Positions 1 through 6,092 of a stretch of DNA of 6,333 nt are shown here, in pieces; position 1 is the stretch's first letter, and each line of letters begins with the position of its first letter. The notes below the pieces were generated by a model that saw only the letters and a program-made list of their open reading frames with translations, did no database searches and was not told the DNA's origin. Origin of the DNA: Nitrospirota bacterium (GTDB taxonomy: Bacteria; Nitrospirota; UBA9217); contig JAAXXJ010000181.1 of NCBI GenBank assembly GCA_013334545.1, positions 1 to 6,333 on the forward strand, written 5' to 3'. A program made the position numbers and the translations under genes.

Positions 1-321
1 GAGATGGATATCGGACGTCGAGTGGAAGGTATGGATGCGCCGTTTCGGAGCGTCCTTCAGCGCCTCCCAGGCGCGGTCGATGTCCTCTTTCTTGGCCCGC
101 GCCAAACTGCAGATGATCGGACCTTCGACCTCGCTGCCGATGCGCTTGATGGACTCAAAATCGCCGGGAGAGCTGATGGCGAAGCCGGCCTCGATGATGT
201 CAACGCCGAGCCTCGCAAGCTGTTTTGCCAGGGAGATCTTTTCCTCGACGTTCATGCTCGCACCAGGGGATTGCTCGCCGTCGCGAAGTGTTGTATCGAA
301 TATTTTAATGATCCTGCTCAT
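1..321 (-). CDS. leuA: 2-isopropylmalate synthase, N-terminal 107 residues (runs off the left edge)
   Basis: LeuA condenses acetyl-CoA with 2-ketoisovalerate in the cytoplasm, the committed step of leucine synthesis. The start at 321 follows a good ribosome binding site, GGAGG at 331-327, five bases before the ATG. The protein begins MSRIIKIF and then shows the family signature DTTLRDGEQSPGASM (residues 9-23), with the metal/substrate residues Arg13 and Asp14. It continues with DIIEAGF (41-47), SSPGDFES (50-57) and IHTF followed by STSDIHL near the window edge. SSPGDFE favours isopropylmalate synthase over citramalate or homocitrate synthase. These are seen in the sequence and known for the family. 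The rest of the TIM barrel and the C-terminal leucine feedback domain lie outside the window, so whether the gene is intact cannot be judged. It is the seventh gene of the cluster, 104 nt after pssA. Confidence 0.95.
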   Translation of the reverse strand, partial: MSRIIKIFDTTLRDGEQSPGASMNVEEKISLAKQLARLGVDIIEAGFAISSPGDFESIKRIGSEVEGPIICSLARAKKEDIDRAWEALKDAPKRRIHTFHSTSDIHL

Positions 322-332
322 GATATCCTCCG

Positions 333-351
333 CATCGAAATCACTTCGATG
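333..351 (-). other. Hairpin one base upstream of the leuA Shine-Dalgarno
   Basis: On the leuA-sense strand CATCGAA and TTCGATG form a perfect 7-bp stem with the loop GTGAT. The stem ends one base before the GGAGG of leuA. It could affect ribosome access or mRNA stability, but no known regulatory RNA family is recognised. The pairing is seen; the function is inference. Confidence 0.45.
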
Positions 352-365
352 GTAGAAATCCGTTC

Positions 366-395
366 AAAAAAGAGGTGCGCTGGAACCGGCCACCT
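366..395 (-). terminator. Possible weak intrinsic terminator between pssA and leuA
   Basis: Reading leftward after pssA, AGGTG (395-391) can pair with CACCT (377-373). Two more G-C pairs are possible inside if one base is bulged. A C and then six T residues (371-366) follow at once. The stem is short and imperfect, so termination would be partial at best, and leuA might be reached by readthrough or by its own promoter. No convincing separate leuA promoter was found in this 104-nt gap. Confidence 0.35.
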
Positions 396-425
396 GTGCC
401 TTGCTGCCCGCCGAGCCTGTTCGCT

Positions 426-1172
426 TTATGCTGCAGCCTTCTGTCGCTTCAGAAGCTTGAAGAGCGTTTCGCCGATGCCCGCAAGGACATAGGCAAGCGA
501 GATGAGGAACAGCACGAGGGCTGGATGGTAGGCAACGACCACCAGGAGCGCAACGATCGCTACCAGCAGGCCGAAGGGCCGTCGCTCCTTCAGGTTCGCT
601 TCCTTCACGCTGTGATAGGTGATATTGCTCACCATGAGCCCGGCAACGATGAAGGTCATCGCCAGGACCCAGTAATCGAGGCTGATCATGTCCGCTAGTC
701 CCGCGAGATGCATCTCCTTCAGCGTATCGATGACCTCCTGGTACGCCAGGACCGTTGTCGCGATCATCAGGGCAGCCGCAGGCGACGGAAGGCCCGTGAA
801 GTGCTTCTTCTCCTCGCTGCCCATCTGCACATTGAACCGCGCCAGCCGGAGTGCAGCGCAGGCGACCATGAAGAATGCGCCGAGCCAGCCGATCTTGCCG
901 AAGGACTGGAGCGACCAGCTGTAGACCAGCACGCCAGGGGCAACGCCGAATGATATTGCATCGGACAGCGAATCGATCTCAATGCCGAAACGCGTGGCCG
1001 TATGCGTCATCCGCGCCACCCAGCCGTCAAGCACATCGAACACCGACGCCACCAGGATCGCCCACGCCGCCCGCTCATAGTCGGAGTTAAAGGAGGCGAT
1101 GATGGAGTAGAAGCCGGCGAACATGCTCGACAGCGTTATCAGGTTGGGGAGCAGGTATATCCCTTTTCTCAT
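426..1172 (-). CDS. pssA: CDP-diacylglycerol--serine O-phosphatidyltransferase (phosphatidylserine synthase)
   Basis: This integral membrane enzyme of the CDP-alcohol phosphatidyltransferase family joins CDP-diacylglycerol to serine, giving phosphatidylserine and CMP. The 248-residue protein carries the complete catalytic pattern with the four acidic residues Asp46, Asp49, Asp67 and Asp71, and with Gly50, Ala53-Arg54 and Gly63 at the expected spacing. Two stretches typical of PssA follow: RLARFN (109-114) and FTGLPSPAAA (125-134). These separate it from phosphatidylglycerophosphate synthase relatives. Hydrophobic stretches at roughly 10-30, 72-88, 95-110, 130-146, 168-185 and 200-238 fit a multi-spanning protein. 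Its ATG at 1172 overlaps the psd stop in an ATGA arrangement, which suggests translational coupling with the next enzyme of the same pathway. Length and start agree with the membrane-type (Bacillus-like) PssA rather than the unrelated E. coli enzyme. Confidence 0.95.
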   Translation of the reverse strand: MRKGIYLLPNLITLSSMFAGFYSIIASFNSDYERAAWAILVASVFDVLDGWVARMTHTATRFGIEIDSLSDAISFGVAPGVLVYSWSLQSFGKIGWLGAFFMVACAALRLARFNVQMGSEEKKHFTGLPSPAAALMIATTVLAYQEVIDTLKEMHLAGLADMISLDYWVLAMTFIVAGLMVSNITYHSVKEANLKERRPFGLLVAIVALLVVVAYHPALVLFLISLAYVLAGIGETLFKLLKRQKAAA

Positions 1173-1813
1173 TTGATAACCCCGATGACGTCCCGCGCAC
1201 CCTTGATCCGGTCGCCGACCTTGACCATCAGGTCGGTGTTCTTCGGGAGGAACAGGTCAACCCGGGAGCCGAACCGGATCAGGCCGTACCGCTCCCCGGC
1301 CTTCACCGTGTCGCCCGTTTTTGCGTAGCACACGATGCGGCGGGCAATAAGCCCGGCGATCTGCTTGACCAGCACCTTGTTCTTCCCCTCCGAGATCACC
1401 ATGCCTGTCTGCTCATTGTCCAGCGAGGCCTTGTCCACCGAAGCAACCAGGAACTTGCCGGGGTTGTATTTGACCGTCTCGACGGTCCCGCCGATGGGCA
1501 CCCGGTTCACATGCACGTTGAACACGGACAGGAAGATGCTGATCTGCTTCACGTCCTGCTTGAGATAATCCGGCTCGTAGATGTCCTTGATGACGATCAC
1601 CTTGCCGTCGGCAGGAGAAACAACTACACCCTTGCCTTCGGGAACGGTCCTATCCGGATCGCGGAAGAAGAACAGCACGAACAGTGAGAGCGCGAGCGCC
1701 ACGTATCCCATATGCTTCCAGCCGAACAGAAAGCAGAGGACCGTCACCGCTGCCAAAGGAAGGATGAACGGCCATCCCTCGGCGGCCACCGGTATTCCGT
1801 AGTTTTTCATCAT
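1169..1813 (-). CDS. psd: Phosphatidylserine decarboxylase proenzyme, short form
   Basis: Psd converts phosphatidylserine to phosphatidylethanolamine at the inner membrane, using a pyruvoyl group made by self-cleavage. The 214-residue protein is of the short class. Two hydrophobic segments (about 15-31 and 36-50) lead to FFRDPDR (49-55). SPADGK (66-71) gives the likely catalytic Asp69, and FNVHVNR (98-104) gives the likely catalytic His101. IRFGSRVDLFLP (179-190) holds the Gly182-Ser183 cleavage site, where Ser183 would become the pyruvoyl group of the small alpha chain. All key residues are present. The start is one of two adjacent ATGs (1813 or 1810). An AGGAG lies 14 bases upstream of the first, which is rather far, so translation may be helped by the mini-ORF at 1839-1810. 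The gene lies 43 nt after ilvC and overlaps pssA by 4 nt. Confidence 0.95.
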   Translation of the reverse strand: MMKNYGIPVAAEGWPFILPLAAVTVLCFLFGWKHMGYVALALSLFVLFFFRDPDRTVPEGKGVVVSPADGKVIVIKDIYEPDYLKQDVKQISIFLSVFNVHVNRVPIGGTVETVKYNPGKFLVASVDKASLDNEQTGMVISEGKNKVLVKQIAGLIARRIVCYAKTGDTVKAGERYGLIRFGSRVDLFLPKNTDLMVKVGDRIKGARDVIGVIK

Positions 1814-1839
1814 AATAGGTTCGTTATCTCCTGACTCAT
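1810..1839 (-). CDS. Possible 9-codon leader ORF coupled to psd
   Basis: In the ilvC-psd gap, an ATG at 1839 opens a frame for MSQEITNLL that ends in TGA at 1812-1810. That TGA overlaps the first psd ATG (1813-1811) in an ATGATG sequence. A purine-rich AAAGGA lies four to five bases before the mini-ORF start, whereas the AGGAG nearest psd is 14 bases from its ATG. The arrangement could deliver ribosomes to psd by termination-reinitiation. With only nine codons it has no statistical support as a gene and may be chance. Confidence 0.25.
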   Translation of the reverse strand: MSQEITNLL

Positions 1840-1856
1840 GAATCCTTTTTCCTGAC

Positions 1857-2873
1857 CTAATTCTTGCTCTTGTCGACGAGCTTGCCCTTCTGGAGCCAGG
1901 GCATCATCTTCCGCAGCCTGCCACCCACCTCCTCGATGGGATGGGCCTGTCCCTTCTTTGTCAAGGCATTGAACATTGGCTTGTTCGCCATATTCTCGAG
2001 CATCCACTCCTTTGCGAACTGGCCAGACTGGATCTCGGCGAGGATCTTCTTCATCTCCTTCTTGGTCTCCTCGGTGACGATACGGGGACCGCGTGTCAAA
2101 TCGCCATACTGTGCCGTGTTGCTGATTGAATACCGCATGTTCGAGATGCCCCCCTCGTAGATCAGGTCCACGATGAGCTTGAGCTCATGGAGACATTCGA
2201 AATAGGCCATCTCCGGCGCGTAGCCTGCTTCGACAAGGGTCTCATAGCCGGCCTGGATCAGTGCCGTAGCACCGCCGCACAGCACCGCTTGCTCTCCAAA
2301 GAGGTCCGTCTCAGTCTCCTCGCGGAAGGAGGTCTCGATGACGCCTGCCCGGGCGCAGCCGATGGCGGACGCATAGGCCAGCGCAATGTCGCGGGTCTTG
2401 CCCGAGGGGTCCTGATGGACCGCGATCAGTGCCGGAACGCCCTCGCCCTTCACGTACTGGGACCGGACGAGATGACCCGGGCTCTTCGGCGCGGCCATGA
2501 ACACGTTGATGTCCTCGCCCGGCACGATCTGTCCGAAGTGGATGTTGAAACCATGGGCGAAGGCGAGGAACGCACCCTTCTTGATGTTCGCCTCGATGTC
2601 CTTCTTGTACATCCCGCCCTGCAGTTCATCGGGCACCAGGACCATGATGATGTCGGCGGTCTTGGCAGCCTCCGCCACCTCGACCACCTTTAGCCCGGCG
2701 CCGGCCGCCTTTTCCCAGGACTTGCTGCCCTTCCGGAGTCCGACCATCACATCGATGCCACTCTCCTTCAGGTTGTTCGAATGAGCGAAGCCCTGGCTCC
2801 CGTACCCGACCACCGCCACCTTCTTGCCCTTGAGCAGGCCCATGTCCGCGTCTTTTTCGTAATAGATCTTCAT
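1857..2873 (-). CDS. ilvC: Ketol-acid reductoisomerase (NADP+), class I
   Basis: IlvC isomerises and reduces acetolactate or acetohydroxybutyrate to the dihydroxy acids of valine and isoleucine synthesis, using Mg2+ and NADPH. I start it at 2873 (338 residues, MKIYYEKDADM). AAAGGGGA lies just upstream at good spacing, and this is the usual family N-terminus. The longer frame from 2888 would put that ribosome site inside the coding region. The Rossmann loop is VVGYGSQG (21-28). Arg47, Ser50 and Ser52 in LRKGSKSW suit NADPH rather than NADH. The AHGFNIHFG stretch supplies catalytic His107. Metal and substrate residues Asp190 and Glu194 (DLFGE), Glu226, Glu230 and Ser251 are all present. The length is that of the short class I form. 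It follows the lipoprotein gene by 32 nt and precedes psd by 43 nt, so it is most likely cotranscribed with both. Confidence 0.97.
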   Translation of the reverse strand: MKIYYEKDADMGLLKGKKVAVVGYGSQGFAHSNNLKESGIDVMVGLRKGSKSWEKAAGAGLKVVEVAEAAKTADIIMVLVPDELQGGMYKKDIEANIKKGAFLAFAHGFNIHFGQIVPGEDINVFMAAPKSPGHLVRSQYVKGEGVPALIAVHQDPSGKTRDIALAYASAIGCARAGVIETSFREETETDLFGEQAVLCGGATALIQAGYETLVEAGYAPEMAYFECLHELKLIVDLIYEGGISNMRYSISNTAQYGDLTRGPRIVTEETKKEMKKILAEIQSGQFAKEWMLENMANKPMFNALTKKGQAHPIEEVGGRLRKMMPWLQKGKLVDKSKN

Positions 2874-2905
2874 CGTATCCCCTTTCAAAATATATGCAGC
2901 CGTAT

Positions 2906-3538
2906 CTATGGTATCTTCTTTTTGAACTCATCATCTTTCAGCAGCTGGTTCAGCGCCGACGACAGCGTCTCCGAAAGAGCTCCTGCCGTCGTATCGAATG
3001 AGAATGCGACGTCCTGGCGTTCCACCTTGCTGTTGAGGACCAGCGTGCGGAATATTTTTTTCTCCGCCCCATCAGCCGCAAATACCCGGAGTTGGACCGC
3101 GGCAGAGGTCTTGACATTCAGCGGCTGGGAAACGACGTCTACCCAGAGCGTCTTGATCTCTCCGCCGATGAGGATGTTCATGCCGTCGGCCTTGATCGTC
3201 TCGGCGCTCAGGTCCCATGCTGGCGCGTCCTTGACGGTGACGCCCCGAGCCTTAAGCGCATCCTTTAACCCGGCAGTTACGAGATCGGCCACCGTGCCCT
3301 GCACGACAAGATCGTTCTCGATAGAATCGCGGATCGTCCGTTTGCCGAGGATCGATGTGGTCTTTCCGCGCTCATCCTTGAAGGGGCTCACCCCGACCAC
3401 CACGTTCGCAGTACCGGTCACCGTCCCCTCGGGCACCTGGTATTTGACGCCTTCCAGGAGCACGGGTCCCTTCTCCGCGCAGGCCGAAAGGGACAGCAGC
3501 GCTACAGCAAGCACCACGATGCATAGGTTCTTTTTCAT
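2906..3538 (-). CDS. Predicted outer-membrane lipoprotein, YajG-like, function unknown
   Basis: The start at 3538 is set by a strong GGAGGT at 3552-3547, eight bases upstream, and by an immediate signal sequence. A longer open frame from 3619 adds 27 residues with no signal character and is rejected. The 210-residue product begins MKKN, has a hydrophobic core (5-17) and a lipobox LSAC ending at Cys20. Residue +2 is Ala, not Asp, which in Gram-negative bacteria favours release to the outer membrane. The mature part has VVVGVSPFKDERG, then a stretch ending in a helix-like VADLVTAGLKDALKARG, then alternating beta-type segments. This resembles the YajG/Lipoprotein_16 type of small lipoprotein, a resemblance judged by eye only. 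The tail is rich in Lys and Asp (LLKDDEFKKKIP). It sits between ilvN (106-nt gap) and ilvC (32-nt gap), so it probably shares their transcript. No role in amino-acid synthesis can be read from it. Confidence 0.85.
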   Translation of the reverse strand: MKKNLCIVVLAVALLSLSACAEKGPVLLEGVKYQVPEGTVTGTANVVVGVSPFKDERGKTTSILGKRTIRDSIENDLVVQGTVADLVTAGLKDALKARGVTVKDAPAWDLSAETIKADGMNILIGGEIKTLWVDVVSQPLNVKTSAAVQLRVFAADGAEKKIFRTLVLNSKVERQDVAFSFDTTAGALSETLSSALNQLLKDDEFKKKIP

Positions 3539-3562
3539 GAGCGTACACCTCCAAAATAACGA

Positions 3563-3586
3563 CGGACATCGGGTTCCCGATGTCCG
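3563..3586 (-). other. Strong hairpin in the leader of the lipoprotein gene
   Basis: CGGACATCGGG and CCCGATGTCCG are perfect 11-base complements separated by two bases, so in RNA a 10-bp GC-rich stem closes a tetraloop. In the sense direction the stem ends ten bases before the GGAGGT of the lipoprotein gene. What follows is TCGTTATTTT, not a clean T tract. It could act as a leaky terminator after ilvN, as an mRNA stability or processing element, or as a binding site. The perfect arms are seen; the role is inference. Confidence 0.6.
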
Positions 3587-3644
3587 AAGAGCGTGCGTCG
3601 GGCCGGGGACCGAATTCACGACATCAAAAGATACTGTCGGGAAC

Positions 3645-4118
3645 CTACTCCCGGGTGATGGCGACCTTGCCGGTGCGGACGATATCCTTGATGCCCATGG
3701 GCTTCAGGAGTTCGATGAACGCCGCGATCTTCTTCTCGTCCCCGGTCACCTGGAAGGTGTAGGACTTCTGGGTGGAGTCCACAACGCGGGCACGGAAGAT
3801 GTCGGCGATCCGAAGCGCCTCGGACCGGTGCTCCTGCGGCGTGTTGATCTTGATCAGGCACATCTCGCGCTCGACGAATTCCTTGTCGGCAAAGTCGGTG
3901 ACCTTGATGACGTCAATGAGCTTGTTGAGCTGTTTGATGATCTGCTCCAGGATCCGCTCGTCCCCGGTGGTTACGATGGTCATCTGGGATATGGAGGGAT
4001 CGAGGGTCGGGCCGATCGAGATGGTCTCGATGTTGAACCCCCTGCCGCTGAACAGCCCGGACACCCGCGACAGGACACCGAATTTGTTTTCAACAAGAAC
4101 CGATATGATGTGTTTCAT
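3645..4118 (-). CDS. ilvN: Acetohydroxyacid (acetolactate) synthase, regulatory small subunit
   Basis: The small subunit activates the IlvB catalytic subunit and carries valine feedback inhibition. The start at 4118 (157 residues, MKHIISVLVEN) is chosen because GGTGA lies eight bases upstream and because the numbering then matches E. coli IlvH exactly. An in-frame GTG at 4130 would add only four residues. The N-terminal ACT domain (about 1-75) holds Asn11, Gly14 and Asn29, positions where IlvH changes are known to alter valine sensitivity. All are present, so valine inhibition is expected. The C-terminal ALS small-subunit domain (about 80-157) includes EREMCLIKI and ends near KVAITRE. The length is normal for IlvH-type subunits. 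It follows ilvB by 54 nt, as expected for subunits of one enzyme, and a 106-nt gap separates it from the lipoprotein gene. Confidence 0.96.
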   Translation of the reverse strand: MKHIISVLVENKFGVLSRVSGLFSGRGFNIETISIGPTLDPSISQMTIVTTGDERILEQIIKQLNKLIDVIKVTDFADKEFVEREMCLIKINTPQEHRSEALRIADIFRARVVDSTQKSYTFQVTGDEKKIAAFIELLKPMGIKDIVRTGKVAITRE

Positions 4119-4156
4119 GGTCACTATCACCGTTCAAGAGTGGTTTTTTCCGTTCA

Positions 4157-4171
4157 GCGATCCGTGATCGC
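4157..4171 (-). other. Short hairpin directly after the ilvB stop
   Basis: GCGATC and GATCGC form a perfect 6-bp stem with a three-base loop, beginning two bases after the ilvB stop codon. No T tract follows in the sense direction, so it is not a terminator for ilvB. A processing or stability role between the catalytic and regulatory subunit genes is possible, but chance cannot be excluded. Confidence 0.3.
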
Positions 4172-4172
4172 C

Positions 4173-5900
4173 TTACTTCACGGCCTTCAATTTCTTTTCT
4201 TCCTTCTTCTTCTCTTCGCCGAAGATCATCTCGTTGATCGAGGCCCCGGCAGGCACCATGGGGAAGACCTTCTCATACCGGGCGATCACGAAATCCATGA
4301 ACACCGTCCGCTTGGCCTTCATTGCCTCCTTGAGCACCGGCACCACCTCGGAGGGTTTCTCCGCCCGCAGCCCGATGGCGCCGTACGCCTCGGCCAGCTT
4401 CACGAAGTCCGGCGTGCTGCCCAGGTCCACGGACGAATACCGCTCCTGGTAGAACAGTTCCTGCCACTGCCGGACCATGCCGAGGAACCGGTTGTTCAGG
4501 ATGACCACCTTCACCGGGATGTTGTTCTCGATCGAGGTCGCGATCTCCTGGATGTTCATCTGAATGCTGCCGTCGCCCGAGATGCTGAACACGTTCTTCT
4601 CCGGATGGGCGACCTTGGCGCCGATGGCCGCCGGGAACCCGTAGCCCATGGTCCCGAGGCCGCCGGAGGAGAGCCACATCCGAGGCTTATCGTATTTGTA
4701 GAACTGCGCAGCCCACATCTGGTGCTGTCCCACATCAGTGACGATGATCGCGTCGCCGCCGGTGAGCTCGTAGAGCTTCTCGATCACGAACTGCGGCTTG
4801 ATGACCTCGTCGGACTGCTCATACGTAAGCGGCCGCTCCTCGCGCCAGGCGTCGATCTGCTTGAGCCAGCTCTTGCGGATGGCGTCCCAGGGCTCCTTGA
4901 TGGCGCGCAGTTCCTTATTGAGCTCCACCATGACATGCTTCACGTCGCCGACGACGGGGATATCCACGCGCACGTTCTTACGGATGGACGTGGGGTCCAC
5001 GTCGATATGGATGATCTTGGCCTCGGGCGCGAACCCTTCCACCTTGCCCGTCACGCGGTCGTCGAACCGGGCGCCGATGGCGACAATGAGGTCTGAGTTG
5101 TGGATCGCCATGTTCGCATAGTAGGTCCCGTGCATGCCGAGCATGCCGAGCGACAGCGGGTGCGTGCCCGGAAAACCGCCGATGCCCATGAGTGTGTGGG
5201 TCACCGGGACCTTCGTGGTCTCGGCGAACTCAAGGATCTCCCGGGCGGCGTTGGAGAGGATGACGCCGCCGCCGATATAGGCGACAGGCCGTTTTGCCGC
5301 GGCAATGGCCTCGGCGGCCTGCTTGATCTGGCGCTTGTTGCCCTCGACCGTAGGGTTATAGCTCCGGATCTTCACCTTCTCGGGATAGTGGAACTCCGTC
5401 TTGGCCGTCACCACGTCGCGCGGCAGGTCGATCAGCACTGGCCCCGGCCTGCCGGACGCCGCGATATAGAAGGCCTCCTTGATGGTCTGGGCCAGTTCGT
5501 TCACGTCCTTCACCAGGTAGTTGTACTTGGTGCAGGGCCGCGTGATGCCGACGATATCCGCCTCCTGGAAAGCGTCGTTCCCGATCAGCGCCGTTGGCAC
5601 CTGACCGGTGAAGACCACGAGCGGTATGGAATCCATGGACGCCGTTGCAAGTGCGGTCACGACGTTCGTGGCCCCGGGTCCCGAGGTGACCAGGGCAACG
5701 CCCACCTTGCCCGTGGAACGGGCATAACCGTCGGCCATATGAGCCGCACCTTGCTCATGGCGAACCAGAATGTGTTTGATGTCGTAGTTGGGAAACTGGT
5801 GATAGAGATCTAGGACGGCACCTCCAGGAAATCCGAAAATGACTTCCACGCCTTCCTGTTTCAGACACTCGAAAAAAATTTGTGCCCCTGTCAGTTTCAT
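4173..5900 (-). CDS. ilvB: Acetohydroxyacid (acetolactate) synthase, catalytic large subunit
   Basis: This ThDP-, Mg2+- and FAD-dependent enzyme joins two pyruvates to acetolactate, or pyruvate and 2-ketobutyrate to acetohydroxybutyrate, the first shared step to valine, leucine and isoleucine. The start at 5900 follows GAGG at 5910-5907, six bases upstream. In the 575-residue protein the N-terminal pyrimidine-binding domain (about 1-170) has GFPGGAVLDLY (23-33) and catalytic Glu49 in RHEQGAAHMADGYAR. The central domain (about 190-330) holds SLGMLGMHGTYYAN and RFDDRVTGK. The C-terminal domain has the ThDP motif from GDG (442-444) to NN (469-470), giving the Mg2+ ligands Asp443 and Asn470, followed by FLGMVRQWQELFY. 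These features match true AHAS rather than pyruvate oxidase or catabolic ALS, and the adjacent ilvN agrees. The C-terminus ends in a lysine- and glutamate-rich tail after FGEE, which looks like a disordered extension. It is the first gene of the cluster. Confidence 0.97.
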   Translation of the reverse strand: MKLTGAQIFFECLKQEGVEVIFGFPGGAVLDLYHQFPNYDIKHILVRHEQGAAHMADGYARSTGKVGVALVTSGPGATNVVTALATASMDSIPLVVFTGQVPTALIGNDAFQEADIVGITRPCTKYNYLVKDVNELAQTIKEAFYIAASGRPGPVLIDLPRDVVTAKTEFHYPEKVKIRSYNPTVEGNKRQIKQAAEAIAAAKRPVAYIGGGVILSNAAREILEFAETTKVPVTHTLMGIGGFPGTHPLSLGMLGMHGTYYANMAIHNSDLIVAIGARFDDRVTGKVEGFAPEAKIIHIDVDPTSIRKNVRVDIPVVGDVKHVMVELNKELRAIKEPWDAIRKSWLKQIDAWREERPLTYEQSDEVIKPQFVIEKLYELTGGDAIIVTDVGQHQMWAAQFYKYDKPRMWLSSGGLGTMGYGFPAAIGAKVAHPEKNVFSISGDGSIQMNIQEIATSIENNIPVKVVILNNRFLGMVRQWQELFYQERYSSVDLGSTPDFVKLAEAYGAIGLRAEKPSEVVPVLKEAMKAKRTVFMDFVIARYEKVFPMVPAGASINEMIFGEEKKKEEKKLKAVK

Positions 5901-5959
5901 GGTATACCTCGAACACTACGCTTGAAGGTCGTTTACAACGCACTTCCCCCGCCCAAACT

Positions 5960-5984
5960 CTGTGTTTGTCGTCAACAAACACAG
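5960..5984. repeat. Perfect 10-bp inverted repeat in the ilvB leader
   Basis: CTGTGTTTGT (5960-5969) and ACAAACACAG (5975-5984) are perfect complements with a five-base spacer. The repeat lies 59 bases before the ilvB start and inside the transcript expected from the promoter at 6049-6021. There is no T tract after it in the ilvB direction, so it is unlikely to be a plain terminator. It may be an operator or a leader RNA hairpin. No T-box sequence and no leader peptide rich in Ile, Leu or Val codons was found nearby. Confidence 0.55.
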
Positions 5985-5993
5985 TTCATTCCT

Positions 5994-6023
5994 AGTAATT
6001 TCTTGGAGATAAGAGAGATTACT
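5994..6023. promoter_or_regulatory. Imperfect dyad over the -10/start region of the ilvB promoter (operator candidate)
   Basis: Outer arms AGTAAT (5994-5999) and ATTACT (6018-6023) and inner arms TCTT (6001-6004) and AAGA (6011-6014) make an interrupted 30-bp dyad. It overlaps the proposed -10 (6026-6021) and the likely transcription start near 6014, a typical place for a repressor site. The arms are short and the match to any known regulator is unknown, so this is inference from position. Confidence 0.3.
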
Positions 6024-6049
6024 GTAAAGGACTTTGGCATGAGTGTCAA
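6021..6049 (-). promoter_or_regulatory. Sigma70-type promoter for the ilvB cluster
   Basis: Reading leftward there is a perfect -35 TTGACA (6049-6044), a 17-bp spacer and the -10 TACAGT (6026-6021), which matches TATAAT at four of six positions including both essential ends. Transcription would start near 6014, leaving a leader of about 114 nt before ilvB. It sits in the AT-richer divergent region and is the only good promoter seen for the seven-gene cluster. Confidence 0.65.
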
Positions 6050-6086
6050 TCCATTGTGTATCGTCATGGAAATATTGTGAAAATGT

Positions 6087-6092
6087 CATAAT
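6087..6092 (+). promoter_or_regulatory. Possible -10 element for the RidA-family gene
   Basis: CATAAT matches the -10 consensus at five of six positions and lies 55 bases before the RidA start. No good -35 is found at 16-18 bp spacing (TCATGG at 17 bp). It may be an activator-dependent promoter or chance in an AT-rich stretch. Confidence 0.25.

Noticed and set aside
1..492. A 162-codon plus-strand frame at the left edge
   Set aside because: It is antisense to leuA and the pssA end. The minus-strand frame carries the unmistakable LeuA signature.
2874..2888. ilvC start at 2888
   Set aside because: The extra five codons contain the ribosome site for the ATG at 2873, and the family N-terminus begins at 2873.
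3539..3619. N-terminal extension of the lipoprotein from an upstream ATG at 3619
   Set aside because: It would bury the signal peptide 27 residues in and read through both the hairpin and the strong ribosome site.
2781..5096. A 771-codon open frame on the plus strand, the longest in the window
   Set aside because: It lies antisense to ilvB, ilvN, the lipoprotein gene and the ilvC start, all clearly real. Its translation is His-, Asp- and Leu-rich with no recognisable domain, as expected opposite high-GC coding sequence.
5100..5813. A 237-codon plus-strand open frame
   Set aside because: It is antisense to the 5' part of ilvB and shows no protein family features. It is a shadow frame.
5972..5989. 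Five-codon frame (MNCVC) in the ilvB leader as a possible attenuator peptide
   Set aside because: It has only one branched-chain codon, no ribosome site at proper spacing, and no terminator with a T tract after it.
5901..6014. T-box or other riboswitch in the ilvB leader
   Set aside because: No T-box consensus and no aptamer core that I recognise. The leader is also short for a T-box with a terminator.
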